A stretch of DNA of 64,000 nucleotides from the NCBI GenBank assembly GCA_965644295.1, contig CBFFRP010000369.1:35221-99220 (forward strand), in the 5' to 3' direction. The notes beneath the pieces were generated by a model. It saw only the letters and a program-made list of their open reading frames with translations. It ran no database searches and was not told where the DNA came from. Source of the stretch: Paraphysomonas bandaiensis. Taxonomy: Eukaryota > Chrysophyceae. The translations under genes were made by a program, and so were the position numbers. Of the stretch, positions 32,760 to 45,335 are shown one piece after another. Each line of letters opens with the position of its first letter. The first letter of the stretch is position 1.

Positions 32760-35700
32760 TTAACTATCAGATTGGAAGAAACTCGCGTCGACAATATTCC
32801 TTGCCGCGGACTCCACTACCCCCACAGGAAGGTGTAACTGTTGTGCTAGGTGACGCCAGTGCTTCATTCCACTTTTAAAGTTAGGTAGTTTCGGCATACT
32901 AGCTCTCGCAAGTGATGGAGAAAGGGATTTCCCGGAGCGAACGGCTTTGTAAACGCCGGTAGGACTGTCCAGTCCAATTGTACTACTGTCGCTGTCCGAT
33001 GGAGGGAAGCATGTCACGGTAGACTGCTGTAGAATGTGACAATATTTCTGCTGCGTAAGACTAAGCACCCCCTCTAGGTGTTCCAAACGCACCGCAGTAA
33101 TGTTGACATCTTCCTCTGACACCACGGAAGTATCGCTAACAGTTGAAACGTCGGAAAAGTCAATATCCTCCACAGGATATAGGGCGCTCGCAGCAACTTT
33201 AGCAGCGGTATTTGCCACAGAACTAGTCCATGCCACTCGGCCGAGGGAGTTGGACCGCTGCGTAGCTGTACGGGCTGTGAGACGGGAGAGTCCGGAGTTA
33301 CCGTCTCCTTTAGGACTAATAGATTCTCCTACATAACATTAACACAAAATCTATTAGACCACACACATACACTATAGTTGTAACCACTTTAACGAAGCAT
33401 TTCACACACCATTGTAGGAACCATTTAAAGTGCCTTGAAACGTAGCCGAGCGTGTGGGAAGAGATCTCGTCGTTACCAACTTAGGGTGCGATGAGGGAGA
33501 TAAATCCGATTCTTCACCATCGTCAACATCCAAACTGGAAAATATACGAAGTGAAAATGAGACAAAATGTCTGACACTAACCACATACTAGAGTGGCAAA
33601 TAAAATATCACATTTGATAATACTAGCCTCTTACCTCTCTAGAGCCGATATTGCATCTGCGAACACATTACTTGACGTACTGCAATCGTCGTCTACAGAA
33701 TAACAACACCGCTGCACGTTGTTTCGGAGAAAAGAGTGCTGGAGGAGGTCCTTCACAGTGGGACGAGAGGCAGGATTCTTCTCTAGACAGGCCCTTATAA
33801 ACATATTGAATTCCTCAGTGTATGCATCACCAGGCAACGGGATGTCTTCATCACAAATGGATTTCATCAGATTCCAGTATCCTCTGGGCTCTTCTCCATC
33901 ACCTGAACTGAGAGGCATGCAACCTCGTAATACGGCAAGGATTGTCATTCCAACTGACCATATATCTCCCGGGAAACCATACTGTTCATTACGGATGCGC
34001 TCTGGTGCCTAATATCGAATACCTATCGATTAGAAGCATATACAAGTGCACTACCACATACCATGTAACACATTGTCCCGACGAACGAATTTGAAGATAT
34101 CTGTTCATTCCGTGGAGAACTGTCTACCACCTTCGAAATCCCAAAATCAGCTAATTTAACTATTCCTTCACAATTCAGAAGAATATTTCCTGGTTTCACG
34201 TCCCTACACAATGATTATACATAGCATAATAGTCAAAGTGTGTGACTACGACCTGTGAGCCAAGCTTCTACTGTGCAAAAAATCTAACCCCAACAGCACT
34301 TGGTAGGCAATGTCGGCTAGCACATCTTCATCTTGGCACCCCCCGTTCTCCACCACATCCTGCAAAGATCCGCCATCCATATACTCTACCACTAAGTTGA
34401 CCATGCCGTTCTTAGAGTCTAGAAATGCTGCCAGTAGAATTCATCAGTGCGAAGCAGAATCTTGCAAAAATGGTGTGCCACATATGAAAAAGTGAAGAGT
34501 TGAGATACATATAGAAGTGCTACGAATATGCTGCAATGTATTTGCTTGCGCTTACGTACCATCATACATGGCTAATAACTGCTGGCAGCTGCTGAGCACC
34601 CTGGAATCTCTTCGGTGAAGCTTTCTTGTCTTACTGAATTCTGATCGGCTCACGTCAGACATAGCATCTCCATCGATATCAGAAAAGGCATCCGAAGCGG
34701 CGTCGGAAAGAGTTTCATCATGATGAAAGACACCATTTTCAACGCCACTGGTATCACTATCCCCGCGAGGTGTGTATCTCGAGCTGCTGTCAATGTACAC
34801 AGAGCGCGGAGTAGTGGAAGCAAAACTATCTATCTGTTCTTCTCCTACTTCGCACTCTATCTCCTCGTCTCCCAGAGACGAACTGATAAGTTGAAGTTCA
34901 GCCAGGTTATGATATAATACTCCTAGTTCAGATGAGATATTATGTAAATTTTCAGAGTCATTTATGGGGATCATTTTGAGTGCCACAATGGTAAGTGTCG
35001 GCAAGTGAAGGGCCTCCAGCACACTCCCAGAGGCGCCACTACCAAGTGTTCCAATCTGCACAAAGTCACTCTTTCCGTCTGTCAAAAATGCATGCGGAGT
35101 TTCCTTGTGACCTGCCGTGGAACTCAAGATAATGCCTGCTTCTTTTATTGCGAAGTTGCCAATATGAAGACCCCCCCCTGGACTTAAATGGGCGTCTTCA
35201 CGAGGTGTATTAGCCTGACTGCACCCATCCATAGGTAGCGAGCGGAGATTCGCGTCAGATACCATATCTTCCGACACTTCAACCTTTAGATTGGGTCGTG
35301 AACGACGACGACGTTGTGAAGGTGGAGTTGGCGGTTTACCGTTGCTGTGGATATCGTCTGCAATTGACAAGTGCGAAAGTTTTCGGAAACTATCAGGGCG
35401 TAACATTCCAATTGGCAAATTGTCTTTGTTATTTCGTGGAGTCTGACGACTACTATCAGTGGAAGTTGTTGTGTCATCCACATTGAGTGCTTTATCTTTG
35501 TTTCGGTTAGTTTCAAGTGTATGTGAGAGATTCTTTAAGGCTATATTGCGAATAGAATCAGTCTTCTCTAATGAGGCCTTGCCTTCAGGACTCTCTCGTA
35601 TTTCTGTATAAGTCTTCCGAATGTTATTATGAATCTCTGAGTCACCTAAACCGGCTCGTTTCATACGTCGAAACGCCCGTCTTAAACCCAATACAGTCTT

Positions 35701-35859
35701 CTTCTTAGTGGGAGCTGTCTCATGTCTAGTCTCATCTATCACTCGACTATCACTAGATTCCAGACTATCTCCCACATCTCTCCTATCTTCCTGAGTGGTC
35801 TCTGTGCTGATGGGGTCTTTCCCACTCTTTTTCTTCGATGATTTAAGAGTGTTTCCCAT
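32760..35859 (-). CDS. MEK-like (STE7) protein kinase with acidic N-lobe insertion
   Basis: Six exons (35859-34560, 34427-34253, 34203-34062, 34008-33635, 33534-33410, 33328-32760), all phases consistent, 894 aa. ATG at 35859 gives [14 protein letters not shown], a possible myristoyl/polybasic N-terminus. A disordered basic region of about 255 residues precedes the kinase: [11 protein letters not shown] (about 263), VALKMI (Lys about 285), MDGGSL hinge, HRDVKPGN (about 491), [27 protein letters not shown] before the APE is a MAPKK feature. Between helix C and beta 4 lies about 105 Asp/Ser/Glu-rich residues. The C-terminal 250 residues are Ser/Thr-rich with no recognised domain. A MAPKK role is inferred from motifs. 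Confidence 0.87.
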
Positions 35860-36397
35860 CGTATACAATGTGCGTGTTACAACTCCTTATTCATGACTCT
35901 TGTAGAGCTACTTCACGTACATACTTCGAAGTCAGAGAGTTCCGAGTGAAGTATGCATCCGGAAGCCTATACTGTGTGAGTCATATGGTAAAGTGATATG
36001 ATGTCGCACAGCACACACGATATGAAGTTCATACTCCATCTTCAACTTCCCCCCCTCTGCCCTGTTGTGTGCGTGCAGTTGCTTCGTCATCATATACCAC
36101 CAGTATACAACTGTACTCTTCTCAATATCTATCAGTCATTAAAACTGAAAATAATGTCGATTCAAGATACTCTTCCCAACTGATGAAATTTTTAGACTCT
36201 TTTTTTCTTCAAACTCTGTACAGTAAACTCAAACCGTCATATATAATACACGCATAGATATGCATACATACATATACATACACATACATACATCTTCTCC
36301 AACAAAAAACAATACTCAAATTTTGTAGTCGCAGGGACCCCAGTGCTCACTGCTCGCACACTATCATCCGCATAGACGCTCTACTCTTAATAGAAAT
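35860..36397. promoter_or_regulatory. Divergent promoter region (MEK-like / FG-GAP 3)
   Basis: 538 bp between two start codons pointing outward. Contains a CATACATA-type run at 36258-36293. No factor site assigned. Confidence 0.5.
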
Positions 36398-38327
36398 ATG
36401 TGGAGATTTTTGCTTGTAGGATTGGCTGCGAGTGTTTATGGGTCATCGCTTCGAGATGGGCGTGTTCTCTACACTGATGCTACGCGTACGTTTAATAACA
36501 GTTATGCGGTGCGGAAAGCTGATCCCAATGGAGCAAGATTAGATAACTTCGGGAGATCAGTTGCGATAGTGAAGGGATTAGCGATTGTTGGATCACCTGA
36601 AGATGATGACAATGTACTCGCAAAGGACGCTGGTGCTGTGTTTGTGTATATTGAAGATGATGCTAACAGTGACTGGCGTCTCATTCGTCAGATAGAGGAC
36701 GGAGAGCCTGGAGACTATTTCGGATGGTCTGTTGCGCTGACCACTGACAACTTTGCGGTAGTCGGAGCCTGTAGAGGAAGCCTGTATGGAAAATTTTCTG
36801 GTGCAGCCTACAGTATGTTCATTGAGAGGGATCCATATGGCGAACAACAGACCCCTACCCATATCGTTCCAACCGAAAGGCATGGTTCCGCATTCTTTGG
36901 ATTCAGTGTTGCAGTAGATGAATATAATGGCAAGGTAAAGGTAATTGTGGGAGCTTATGCGCACAGAGGCAAAGGTGCCGCTTTTATTTATACACGCAAT
37001 AAAGATGGCTCCCTACAACAAAACCAGATTCTATACGGGTCAGATTCTGTGTACGGTGACAAATTTGGGTGGAGTGTTTCGATATTCAATGGTGTTGTGG
37101 CTGTTGGTGCACCCCTGGATAACAAACAGGGTTCTGCATACGTATTTACCGAGCAGTCAGGTGTGTATGCACAGACCGACAAGATCGCTCAGACATTTGT
37201 AGATGACGATGAAAACAACCCCCTGTATGGTGACTCCTTTGGTATGTGTGTTGCGGTGGGACGCGGCATTATTGCTGTGTCCTCACCACATAATGATGTA
37301 CGCGCGACTGATGCTGGGGCTGTCTACATTTACAAGGGCGAATCAGATTACACGTTTTCACAGACACTCTTTCCTCCCAAGTCGCAGCAGTACAACAGGT
37401 TTGGCTGGAGTCTTGCATATGATAAAGCTAATGATCGATTGGCGGTCGGATCTGATTTTTCGAAGCGCTCTACAGCAGGCCAAGTGTATCTGTACGCTAT
37501 GTCATCGTCCGTCTTTTATACCTTGTCTGATGTCATCTACCCTGCCGACGATGGTAGTTTTGTTGAGTCCTCGGACGCGAATTTTGGATACGCGGTTTCC
37601 ATATACGGTGATTACTTAGCCGTTGGGGCAGAGATGGGTACTGGAGAGACTAGTTTATCTGGCGACGTGTACTTCTACAAGGCACAGACGTAAGTGGACG
37701 GAATTTTATTGCACAATATAAGTATTATGCTTTGTTTTCAACCTTTACAATTTAGTATTTCTGCATCGTAACCTCATATTTCTATAGTGAAAAGGAGGCT
37801 TCCACTCGTAAGAGCGGCAAACTATCCTCCTCGGGTAGCACTTCTACTACTGAGACTTCTACGTTTAGTATGGTCGGAGTGACGCTGTTGATTATCGTCC
37901 CTCTTTGTGCCGTGGTTATACTCTACATGTGGTACCGGTAAGGGTTGTGGGAATGAAGTTTTGAAGGTCATTTATTTTTTCTAGGTACAAGTCTGAAGGT
38001 GACAATGAAGGATTCGGTACATTTGTGTGGGATGAAATTGGCGACGTCTGGGACCGCGTAACTGGTAAGGGCGAAGCAGAGACGACTTTAAATTTCATGG
38101 AAGAAGATGATAGCCAACACAGTTCTCACCCCATGATGGAATCACGGGGATCTGGATCAGATGGGTCAGGCAGCCGTGAGCCAAAGAAGTCCCGTAGCAA
38201 GTTGTCGGGTTTGACGTCAGGGTCATCTCGTAGTCCATATTCGAGTAAATCGTCTAGAACTGGCCGCTCTAGTAACAGCGCCAAAAGGGCTGCAGGATAT
38301 ACCTCTGCTAATATGGAAGAGTTATGA
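36398..38327 (+). CDS. FG-GAP seven-bladed beta-propeller membrane protein (copy 3)
   Basis: Three exons (36398-37689, 37788-37937, 37985-38327; introns 98 and 47 nt), 594 aa. Short signal peptide (MWRFLLVGLAASVYGSS). Seven FG-GAP repeats from NFGRSVAIV to NFGYAVSIYGDYLAVGAE, directly followed by a Ser/Thr stalk, a TM segment (SMVGVTLLIIVPLCAVVILY) and a Ser-rich basic tail of about 130 residues. The second intron splits codon 481, just after the TM. Same architecture as copies 1 and 2 but more diverged and with different intron positions. Surface receptor or adhesin role is inferred from fold. Confidence 0.88.
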
Positions 38328-38559
38328 ATCTAAAAGGCTTTGGAATACAGTATATGTAGCAGCAATATGTTAGCACATCCTTCGGCGAGAACGGAGATAT
38401 ATGAATATAATTAGTTGTTAGTATTATAGGAGTAAAAGAAAGACACTCATGTGTAGCGAGAAGTTATATTTGGAAGTCCTTGCCCTACCGTGTCGAGATT
38501 CCTATCGTCAGTATATAAACGTAATGATAGTTGTACTCCTCATTATTTCTACTAAGAAT

Positions 38560-38779
38560 ATCTTGAAACCTAAGAATTATGCTCTTTGTCTCTACTCTAT
38601 ATAAAATTGACACATCACAGAAGTTATCCTTGAACTGAATTTAATTCCTTTGCATCAAATATATATTTCTCCCTTTCTCCTAGTATATAATGTGAGTTGG
38701 ATTTGCCTATTTCACACAACTAACTCTCCTTGACTGCACAATATATATTATACATCATACGAAACAGCGAAATTCAACA
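38560..38779 (-). repeat. Degenerate copia LTR fragment
   Basis: Aligns to the 3' half of the 344-bp LTR: AACTGAATTTAATTCCTTTG, then a diverged stretch, then TGCACAATATATAT, ACATCATA and final ATTCAACA. Substitutions throughout mark it as much older than the intact element. Probably a solo LTR remnant. Confidence 0.65.
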
Positions 38780-38934
38780 AATACTTCTCAAAATGCAATA
38801 TATATGTGTCGTATATAATGTCAATCAGATTGTAGGAGAAGTCAAGTTGGCGTTAGCATCACAACAATCAAAACTATCCCTTAGATTCTATTATCTTTAT
38901 GTATATTACAATTTTTATAAGAGTCCTTTGGTTG

Positions 38935-38993
38935 CACCACTCCGTGATTGCTTGTTGTGCAATTCTGAATGCACCATGGTGCAACCATTCGAG
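38935..38993 (-). repeat. LINE 3'-tail family, short hairpin fragment
   Basis: Contains GTTGCACCA near the left and GCACCATGGTGCAACCA at the right, with GCTTGTTGTGCAA between; only the hairpin part of the family is present. Confidence 0.45.
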
Positions 38994-39599
38994 TCGTGAT
39001 ATGTAGTCAGGGAATCTTCCTTTGGGGAGTATCTCTGTTGTATTCTACGATGGTGATTGCTGTATTGTTGAAGGCGTAACTTGGTGATAAGCCCTGTAAT
39101 TTGACAGGTTGTATATCTGAGCTGGAATTACTTCGATAGGGGACAGCGGTATGTGGGCGTGGGTGTGACCGGAGGGAAGATTGTAGTCTTGGGGCGGAGG
39201 GTGTTGTTTTAGGATAGCGATAACATCATGGGGGCATGGTTGGTAGTATGTCGGCAACCCCTGTCTTTGAGCATGAAGATGCCGTCTTTGTAAAGTGAAA
39301 TAGGAGGATGACAATAGATTTATGTGTTTAAACGCATCAGCTAATTGTGAGGCTGGTATGTGCCCAGGGCTGTCGCTCTACTTTTGAGTAATGCAAGTGG
39401 AATACAGACAATGCCTTTTAGGGCAAAGTATGTTGACGAGAGGATAATAGCAGTCCGAGAAATGTGCGACACCAGATTCAAGAATGAACTACAAAAAACG
39501 GATTCAAGAAGAAACAAATAACATTAATGCGGTAAAATCGTTAATTGTATAAGCAATATGTTCAATTCTAACACTATGAATACATTACATATCAAGGTT

Positions 39600-39766
39600 T
39601 GACATCGTGAATGTCTTATTGTTTTTAACAATAAGCGTGCAAGAGTCAGAATTCATGTAGCAAAACAATTTAACTAACTAGTGCTTAACTCTGATACCCT
39701 ACTATTTAGCGCTATACGAACGCTGCTTGTGAGTCATCGCAAGCACCATTGTGCAACAAATTTTTC
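39600..39766 (-). repeat. LINE 3'-tail family, copy 3
   Basis: Contains TGAATGTCTTATTG, AACAATAAGCGTG, CCTACTATTTAGCGCTA, GCTTGTGAGTCATCGCAAGC and GCACCATTGTGCAAC in family order. The two short stems are conserved although the loop bases differ. Confidence 0.7.
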
Positions 39767-40011
39767 TCTCTGTCCTTAAGGTTAACTAGCCCGGATGTTT
39801 GACTTCAGCAGGCAGCTCAATACCCCGGATGTCCTTGAGGTGGGCCCATTCCCGGATGCCTGTTTATTCGTCAAGGCCCAAAAACGTCTACACAAGTGAC
39901 ACTTATTGATCTCCCTTGTACCACACGAGCATTCGGCTATGAGTGGGCAGATGAATATCTGCTGACTATATGATTGCGGCTCACGTTAGTTTCCCAGAGA
40001 GAATCTGTCCG

Positions 40012-40064
40012 GTACTTATCCCCCAGAACACCACGAAAAGGAGCGAGTCCGACTTTGAGGGAAG
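40012..40064. repeat. Short repeat shared with 32197-32250
   Basis: Matches the other copy over GTACTTATCCCCC, GAACACCA and GAGCGAGTCCGACTTTG with small differences. Confidence 0.6.
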
Positions 40065-40482
40065 GTTTGACATTAGGAAAGTAAGTATCTGAGCGTTGAA
40101 CTCACTGAATAATCAATCCTGCCATATAGATAGACACAATCTGACACAGTCAAAATTACTCAATTAGGCTTCATAGCACGTCAACTTCATATAATACTGC
40201 CAGTAGATACAGTATCCTTCAAACAACGGATAAAATTCAAAACCTTAGATATACAGCTTTTAATTGCTTACGAATACGCAAAACTCAGCCTTACTGTCTG
40301 AATGTATAAATTCCACACATTTCTACTTATTTACGCATATCGTTAGAAATCGAGAATTAAACCAAAAATAATAGCTCGCCAACGCAAAATCAGTGTCACC
40401 ACTATAGAATATGCAAACATATAGTATCAAACATAGATTATGACATCCAAGATGGATGCTATCTAGGTCAAATTCAGTCGTG

Positions 40483-42147
40483 CTACTTCTTTCTTCCTCT
40501 TTTCGACTTCGAGCCTTTAGCGGTGCTAGACGCTCTTTCCTCTGCTGCCCCACGTTTCTTCTTTGTATCCTTCGCTGGATCACTTTTGCATGCTCCCTCT
40601 GAAAGGAGAGGCAATTTCGAAAGCATAGCCGTATACTCAGTTTCTTTAGAGGAATCCACAGCAGCTATCACTAGACATGCATGGGCATATCCACACGAAA
40701 TATCCATAGGGTTGATATCTCCTAGAGCACTCAGAAAGGTGGGATTGGCACTTGATTTGGCACCACCATCCAATCCAAACCGACCTGCGACTGTGGTGCC
40801 CCAGAAAACGCAAGCGGAATCTGCAGCCACAAGTACCCACGAACTACCTCCAGATATGATACGGGTATTCCAATCCAAAAGTTCCTGTTGCATACGTGGG
40901 TAAATAGAAGCCTCGCCGCGAGGGCTGTTCGGTAAGATTCCACAAAAATACAAGTTCTGTGATTTGGATACGGCAACTGTGTACGAGGAGCCACAATAGA
41001 CCTCACGGATTTGTTTCTGTGGAGATGGTCGAGGCGAAACAAACGCACACACTTCACGAGGAATAGACTCATCGTTTACACCGTTATGACCAAGTCGTCC
41101 GTATCCACCAAACCCCCATGAGAACACACGGTTAGAGGGCTTGTCTTTAACGGTCCCATCTTCTGTAGTTTCTTCCCACTCCTCTATACACCAACTATGG
41201 TTCTTACCTACGGACACATATACTATTCACCCTCTAACCATACACTGACACAAAGTTACAATACCTGCAGCTACGGAGCGTATTTTAATATCCATCGCAC
41301 CAGTACGGCCAGTGATATTTCCTTTATTATCCTTTGTCAAATATTCTCGAATGAGTGTGGGAGAGGTCGTGTAACTGTACTGAATACCCTTTTTTCCCTC
41401 CATCAAATAGCCATCAGATGTTCCATCACCCAGCTGCCCACACTGCGGATGCCCAAAAGAATATACTTGTCCGTCCTCACTGCATATGAGAGAGTGCTCG
41501 TACCCACACGCAATGTCACGTATGCGTGCAATTGAAAGTTTCCTAGGACTACTTACATCACGCGGACCCAATCCTAAACCTAGTTGTCCACATGCATTCG
41601 AACCGCACGCGAATACTTCGCCGTTGTCCATTAGAAAGAGAGTGTGATGTTTCCCGGTTGATACTTTCTTCAGGACTGCGCCAGAGAATTCTGGAACTAA
41701 AACAGGAGCGTGCTGCGTAGACCCGCTGCTACCAATTCCCAGCTGACCATTATCATTCTTACCAAGCGCATACAAGCGTCCATCTGCGAGTAAAATGAAC
41801 AAATGGTTGGATGAAGAGGATGAAAACGTCCGGGCTACAGGACACTCAAACGGGATGACATGTGGAGTGTCGAGACCCACACACCCCTTCGAGGTTGCAT
41901 TGTCCCAGTCAACACTGCCGACAATCACCAGATCACCTCCTGAGATGATAGGGGGAGTGTCAGAGGGAGCGGGGGTGTCAGAGGAAGTAGAGTCACTAGC
42001 ATGTTCCTTAATGAACCTGACAAGAGTTGTGAATACATAGATACACATATACACATACACATATACGACTACATGTTAATACTGAGACACAGAAACAGAC
42101 AGAGCAGAACAGAGGAGGAGATGAACTTACGTTTCTAATGGATTCAT
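40483..42147 (-). CDS. RCC2: RCC2 (TD-60)-like RCC1-repeat protein
   Basis: Three exons (42147-42131, 42016-41265, 41207-40483; introns 114 and 57 nt), 497 aa. A tiny first exon, MNPLET, precedes a disordered linker. The propeller starts GGDLVIVGSVDWD, typical of RCC2 rather than RCC1, and contains repeats such as LYALGKNDNGQLGIG, VFACGSNACGQLGLG, VYSFGHPQCGQLGDG and VFSWGFGGYGRLGHN; the last is nearly invariant in RCC2 proteins. The C-terminus is a Lys/Arg-rich nuclear-type signal (KKKRGAAEE ... KSKRGRKK). RCC2 family members act with small GTPases (Rac/Arf/Ran-related) in mitotic spindle and cortex functions; here that is by homology only. Confidence 0.9.
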
Positions 42148-43119
42148 CTCAAATAGGTCCGCTATGAAGATGCGAACAACTAATACTGTGATGTGGTACA
42201 GAGAGTTTAAAACAATGCACGCATATCACACTACACCACACATACATAGATACACATGTAACCATGACATCCAACATACATACATACATACATACATACA
42301 TACATACATACATACATACATACATACATACATACATACATACATACATACATACATACATACATACATACATACATACATACATACATACATACATACA
42401 TACATACATACATACATACATACATACATACATACATACATACATACATACATACATACATACATACATACATACATACATACATACATACATACATACA
42501 TACATACATACATACATACATACATACATACATACATACATACATACATACATACATACATACATACATACATACATACATACATACATACATACATACA
42601 TACATACATACATACATACATACATACATACATACATACATACATACATACATACATACATACATACATACATACATACATACATACATACATACATACA
42701 TACATACATACATACATACATACATACATACATACATACATACATACATACATACACATACATACATACATACATACATACATACATACATACATACATA
42801 CATACATACATACATACATACATACATACATACATACATACATACATACATACATACATACATACATACATACATACATACATACATACATACATACATA
42901 CATACATACATACATACATACATACATACATACATACATACATACATACATACATACATACATACATACATACATACATACATACATACATACATACATA
43001 CATACATACATACATACATACATACATACATACATACATACATACATACATACATACATACATACATACATACATACATACATGGTGGTGTAGCTGTCTG
43101 TAGTAGTGTATAATCCTTC
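42148..43119. promoter_or_regulatory. RCC2 / aldo-keto reductase divergent promoter, mostly microsatellite
   Basis: 972 bp between two outward start codons, of which about 809 bp is CATA repeat. Only about 127 bp on the RCC2 side and 36 bp on the reductase side are ordinary sequence. Confidence 0.6.
42275..43083. repeat. (CATA)n microsatellite, about 200 units
   Basis: Near-perfect array; the one clear break is CATACACATACA near 42754. Long MYVC- and HTYI-repeat ORFs on both strands are produced by the period and are not genes. Confidence 0.98.
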
Positions 43120-44204
43120 ATGTCACACCTAGATAAAAGCACTTGTTTACTCGGCGATGGTAAGGAGATCCCGTGGGTGGGGTTTGGCACGTATCTCTCC
43201 TCCAGTGATGACGTCAGGAGCAGCTGTGCGTATGCTCTTGAGTGTGGGTACATGCATATAGATACAGCTGAGGTCAGTGATAGGGGCCGATGACATGGAT
43301 CGGATAGTTGTATATGTGTTATCGTATATGTATTCTGTGTATATATGACTGTAGTATGTCGCCTGTATGTATGTATGTATATATATATGTGTGTCTTATT
43401 GTTAGTGTGTTATGCTGTACGGCTATAGTGTATAACATGCAGATATGGTGTATCGATTAGGGATATAAATCTGAAGAGGATGTCGGTTACGTGTTAGCGA
43501 ATACACAAGCCTCGAAGCCCTTTATAACTACCAAACTCTGGCCAGGAATGGAAGGTAATGTAAAGACCTACGAAGAGACAATAGAATCTTGTCAAGCTAG
43601 CATTGCAAAGCTCGGAATAGAATATGTGGACTTGTATCTAATACATGCCCCGTTCGGAGGCCCTATTGGTCGAATTGAACAGTGGCGTGCTCTAGTTGAG
43701 CTGCAAAGGCGTGGTTTATGCAAATCCATTGGTGTGTCGAATTTTTCTGTAAAGCATTTGGAGGAGTTGAAATCTGCGGGGTTACCACTACCAGCAGCTA
43801 ATCAGCTAGAGTTACATCCTTTGTGTCAGCATCGTGATATTGTAGAATATTGTAAGTTGAACAATATATTACCCATTGCGTACTCCAGTTTAGCACCGCT
43901 CTCCTCATGGAGGCCGGGACAACGGTCTGCGAAATTGGATATGAATGACCCCTCAAGCACCCATTGCGAATTGTACAACACTCTGTCAGAGAAATATTCT
44001 ATTTCACCGGCACAATTGTTATTACGGTGGGCATTGCAGCACGGATGGCCTGTGTTACCGAAATCCATCAATTCGTCCCGAATTGAGAGCAATTTTCAGC
44101 TTTTTCATTTTAACATTAGTGATGATGATATGTGTGCTCTTGATGGACTTGACGAGAATCTAACGTTCGCTTGGCCTAATGGCGATCCATGCCTGTCTCC
44201 GTAG
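43120..44204 (+). CDS. Aldo-keto reductase
   Basis: Two exons (43120-43272 and 43461-44204; 188-nt intron, phase 0), 298 aa. ATG at 43120 leaves 36 bp after the microsatellite. The catalytic tetrad is complete and correctly spaced: Asp48 (HIDTAE), Tyr53 (GYKSEEDVG), Lys76 (TTKLWPG) and His113 (YLIHAPFG). Family signatures SIGVSNFS and LPKSINSSRIESNF (NADP-binding) are present. The (alpha/beta)8 barrel is of usual AKR length. Cytosolic NADPH-dependent carbonyl reduction is predicted; the substrate cannot be told. Confidence 0.93.
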
Positions 44205-44599
44205 GGATTAGTTATCATGCCGATTATTTTTCAAGAGCTCTGAAGTGTTTTTTCGGAATCCAGAATTCTAACAAACACGATTATAGAATTAACAGCAGAC
44301 ACTATCCCACTGAGAATGGTATGAATTAATAATGCTAGTTGTTGCTTTCAAATAACCTCGTTTCAACCTGTTGAACGCGGGCCGATATAGCCTCCTTATC
44401 AGGGAGCGATAACACTACATTGCAATATATTGCCAACAAAAAATTTATTAAATATGTTGCAATATATTGCACTATATGGATATACATTGGGAGTTTTAGT
44501 AGAGGTTACAACATGATGATGATAAGCCAGTAACAATGCAGCAACTAGTACTCTAAGTATTCCAACTCTTCGTCACTGTCGTCCTCGTTCTAGTCATAT

Positions 44600-44920
44600 A
44601 TAGGACGGTCCATCATCGATAACCTGTTGCACTGTCTTTGCGGTCCACAAGTGCTTGTTGAAGCGACGGAAGAGCAGTAGTTCGAGGCATTGTGGGGTCA
44701 TTCCTTGTCGCAAGTGTGTCATGATAATCTTGGCTCTGCTGAACAAACGCTCCACAACGGTAGTTGCACTGAATATGTGCTTGGTCGATCGATACTGGAT
44801 GTCAAGCTGTCGTCGTGACTTCTTGGTACCTTTGTGAATTCAAATGCAGCAGCAGCGTTTCTTACATTTGCCAATTCGACGGCCTTGTCCAGTTTATCAG
44901 CTTCTTCTGCATCCGTTCAC
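44600..44920 (-). pseudogene. hAT transposase C-terminal remnant
   Basis: The minus strand reads ATTVVERLFSRAKIIMTHLR, QGMTPQCLELLLFRRFNKHL and WTAKTVQQVIDDGP, the hAT dimerisation domain (VERLFS...LLLFRRFNK). The upstream part (DKLDKAVELANVRNAAAAFE) is in another frame. It is longer than the scrap in the 25-kb MITE, so it is the closer relative of the autonomous parent. Confidence 0.78.
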
Positions 44921-45144
44921 TGTTCACTCTACTGGCATCTTGCTTACTGACTGGCATACTGGCATGCTCTTACAGTCTTTAGTTGTACGAGGAGGACAGC
45001 ACTTTTAACAGTTTGCAGTTTACTATCTGGTGAAAGCTCTTGACAGAGACAACACGAATTATAATATCGAACATGATATTATAATTATAGATGAGTTATG
45101 TGGTTATGAAGAGAAATTTATGATTAATCAAATTATTTTCAATA

Positions 45145-45335
45145 TTGAAAGTCTTATTTTATTAGCAATAAGCGTTAAAAATCTGCACCAACTCAGTAGC
45201 TAGATGATGAATGCTAGACAAACTAGTCAGACCACTACCTGTAACTAATCAGTACAAACTCTTTTTTCCTACTATTTAACGCTACGAGAACTGCTTGTGC
45301 GTCGCCGCAAGCACCAAGGTGCAACAATTCTCGCT
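45145..45335 (-). repeat. LINE 3'-tail family, copy 4
   Basis: Carries TTAGCAATAAGCGTTAAAAA, the CTAG-rich middle, TAACTAATCAG, CCTACTATTTAACGCTAC, TGCTTGTGCGTCGCCGCAAG and GCACCAAGGTGCAAC. It is close to the LINE copy at 56770-56965 and lies inside the hAT remnant. Confidence 0.75.

Larger units (their letters stand above)
38328..40482. other. Convergent repeat-rich intergenic region
   Basis: 2.1 kb between the FG-GAP 3 and RCC2 gene ends. It holds an LTR-like fragment (about 38560-38779), LINE-tail copies (38935-38993, 39600-39766), the short repeat at 40012-40064 and three CCCGGATG words at 39788-39860. No supported gene. Confidence 0.55.

Noticed and set aside
42149-43253. Long ORFs of MYVC or HTYI repeats on both strands
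   Set aside because: They are produced by the 4-bp period of the CATA microsatellite in every frame.
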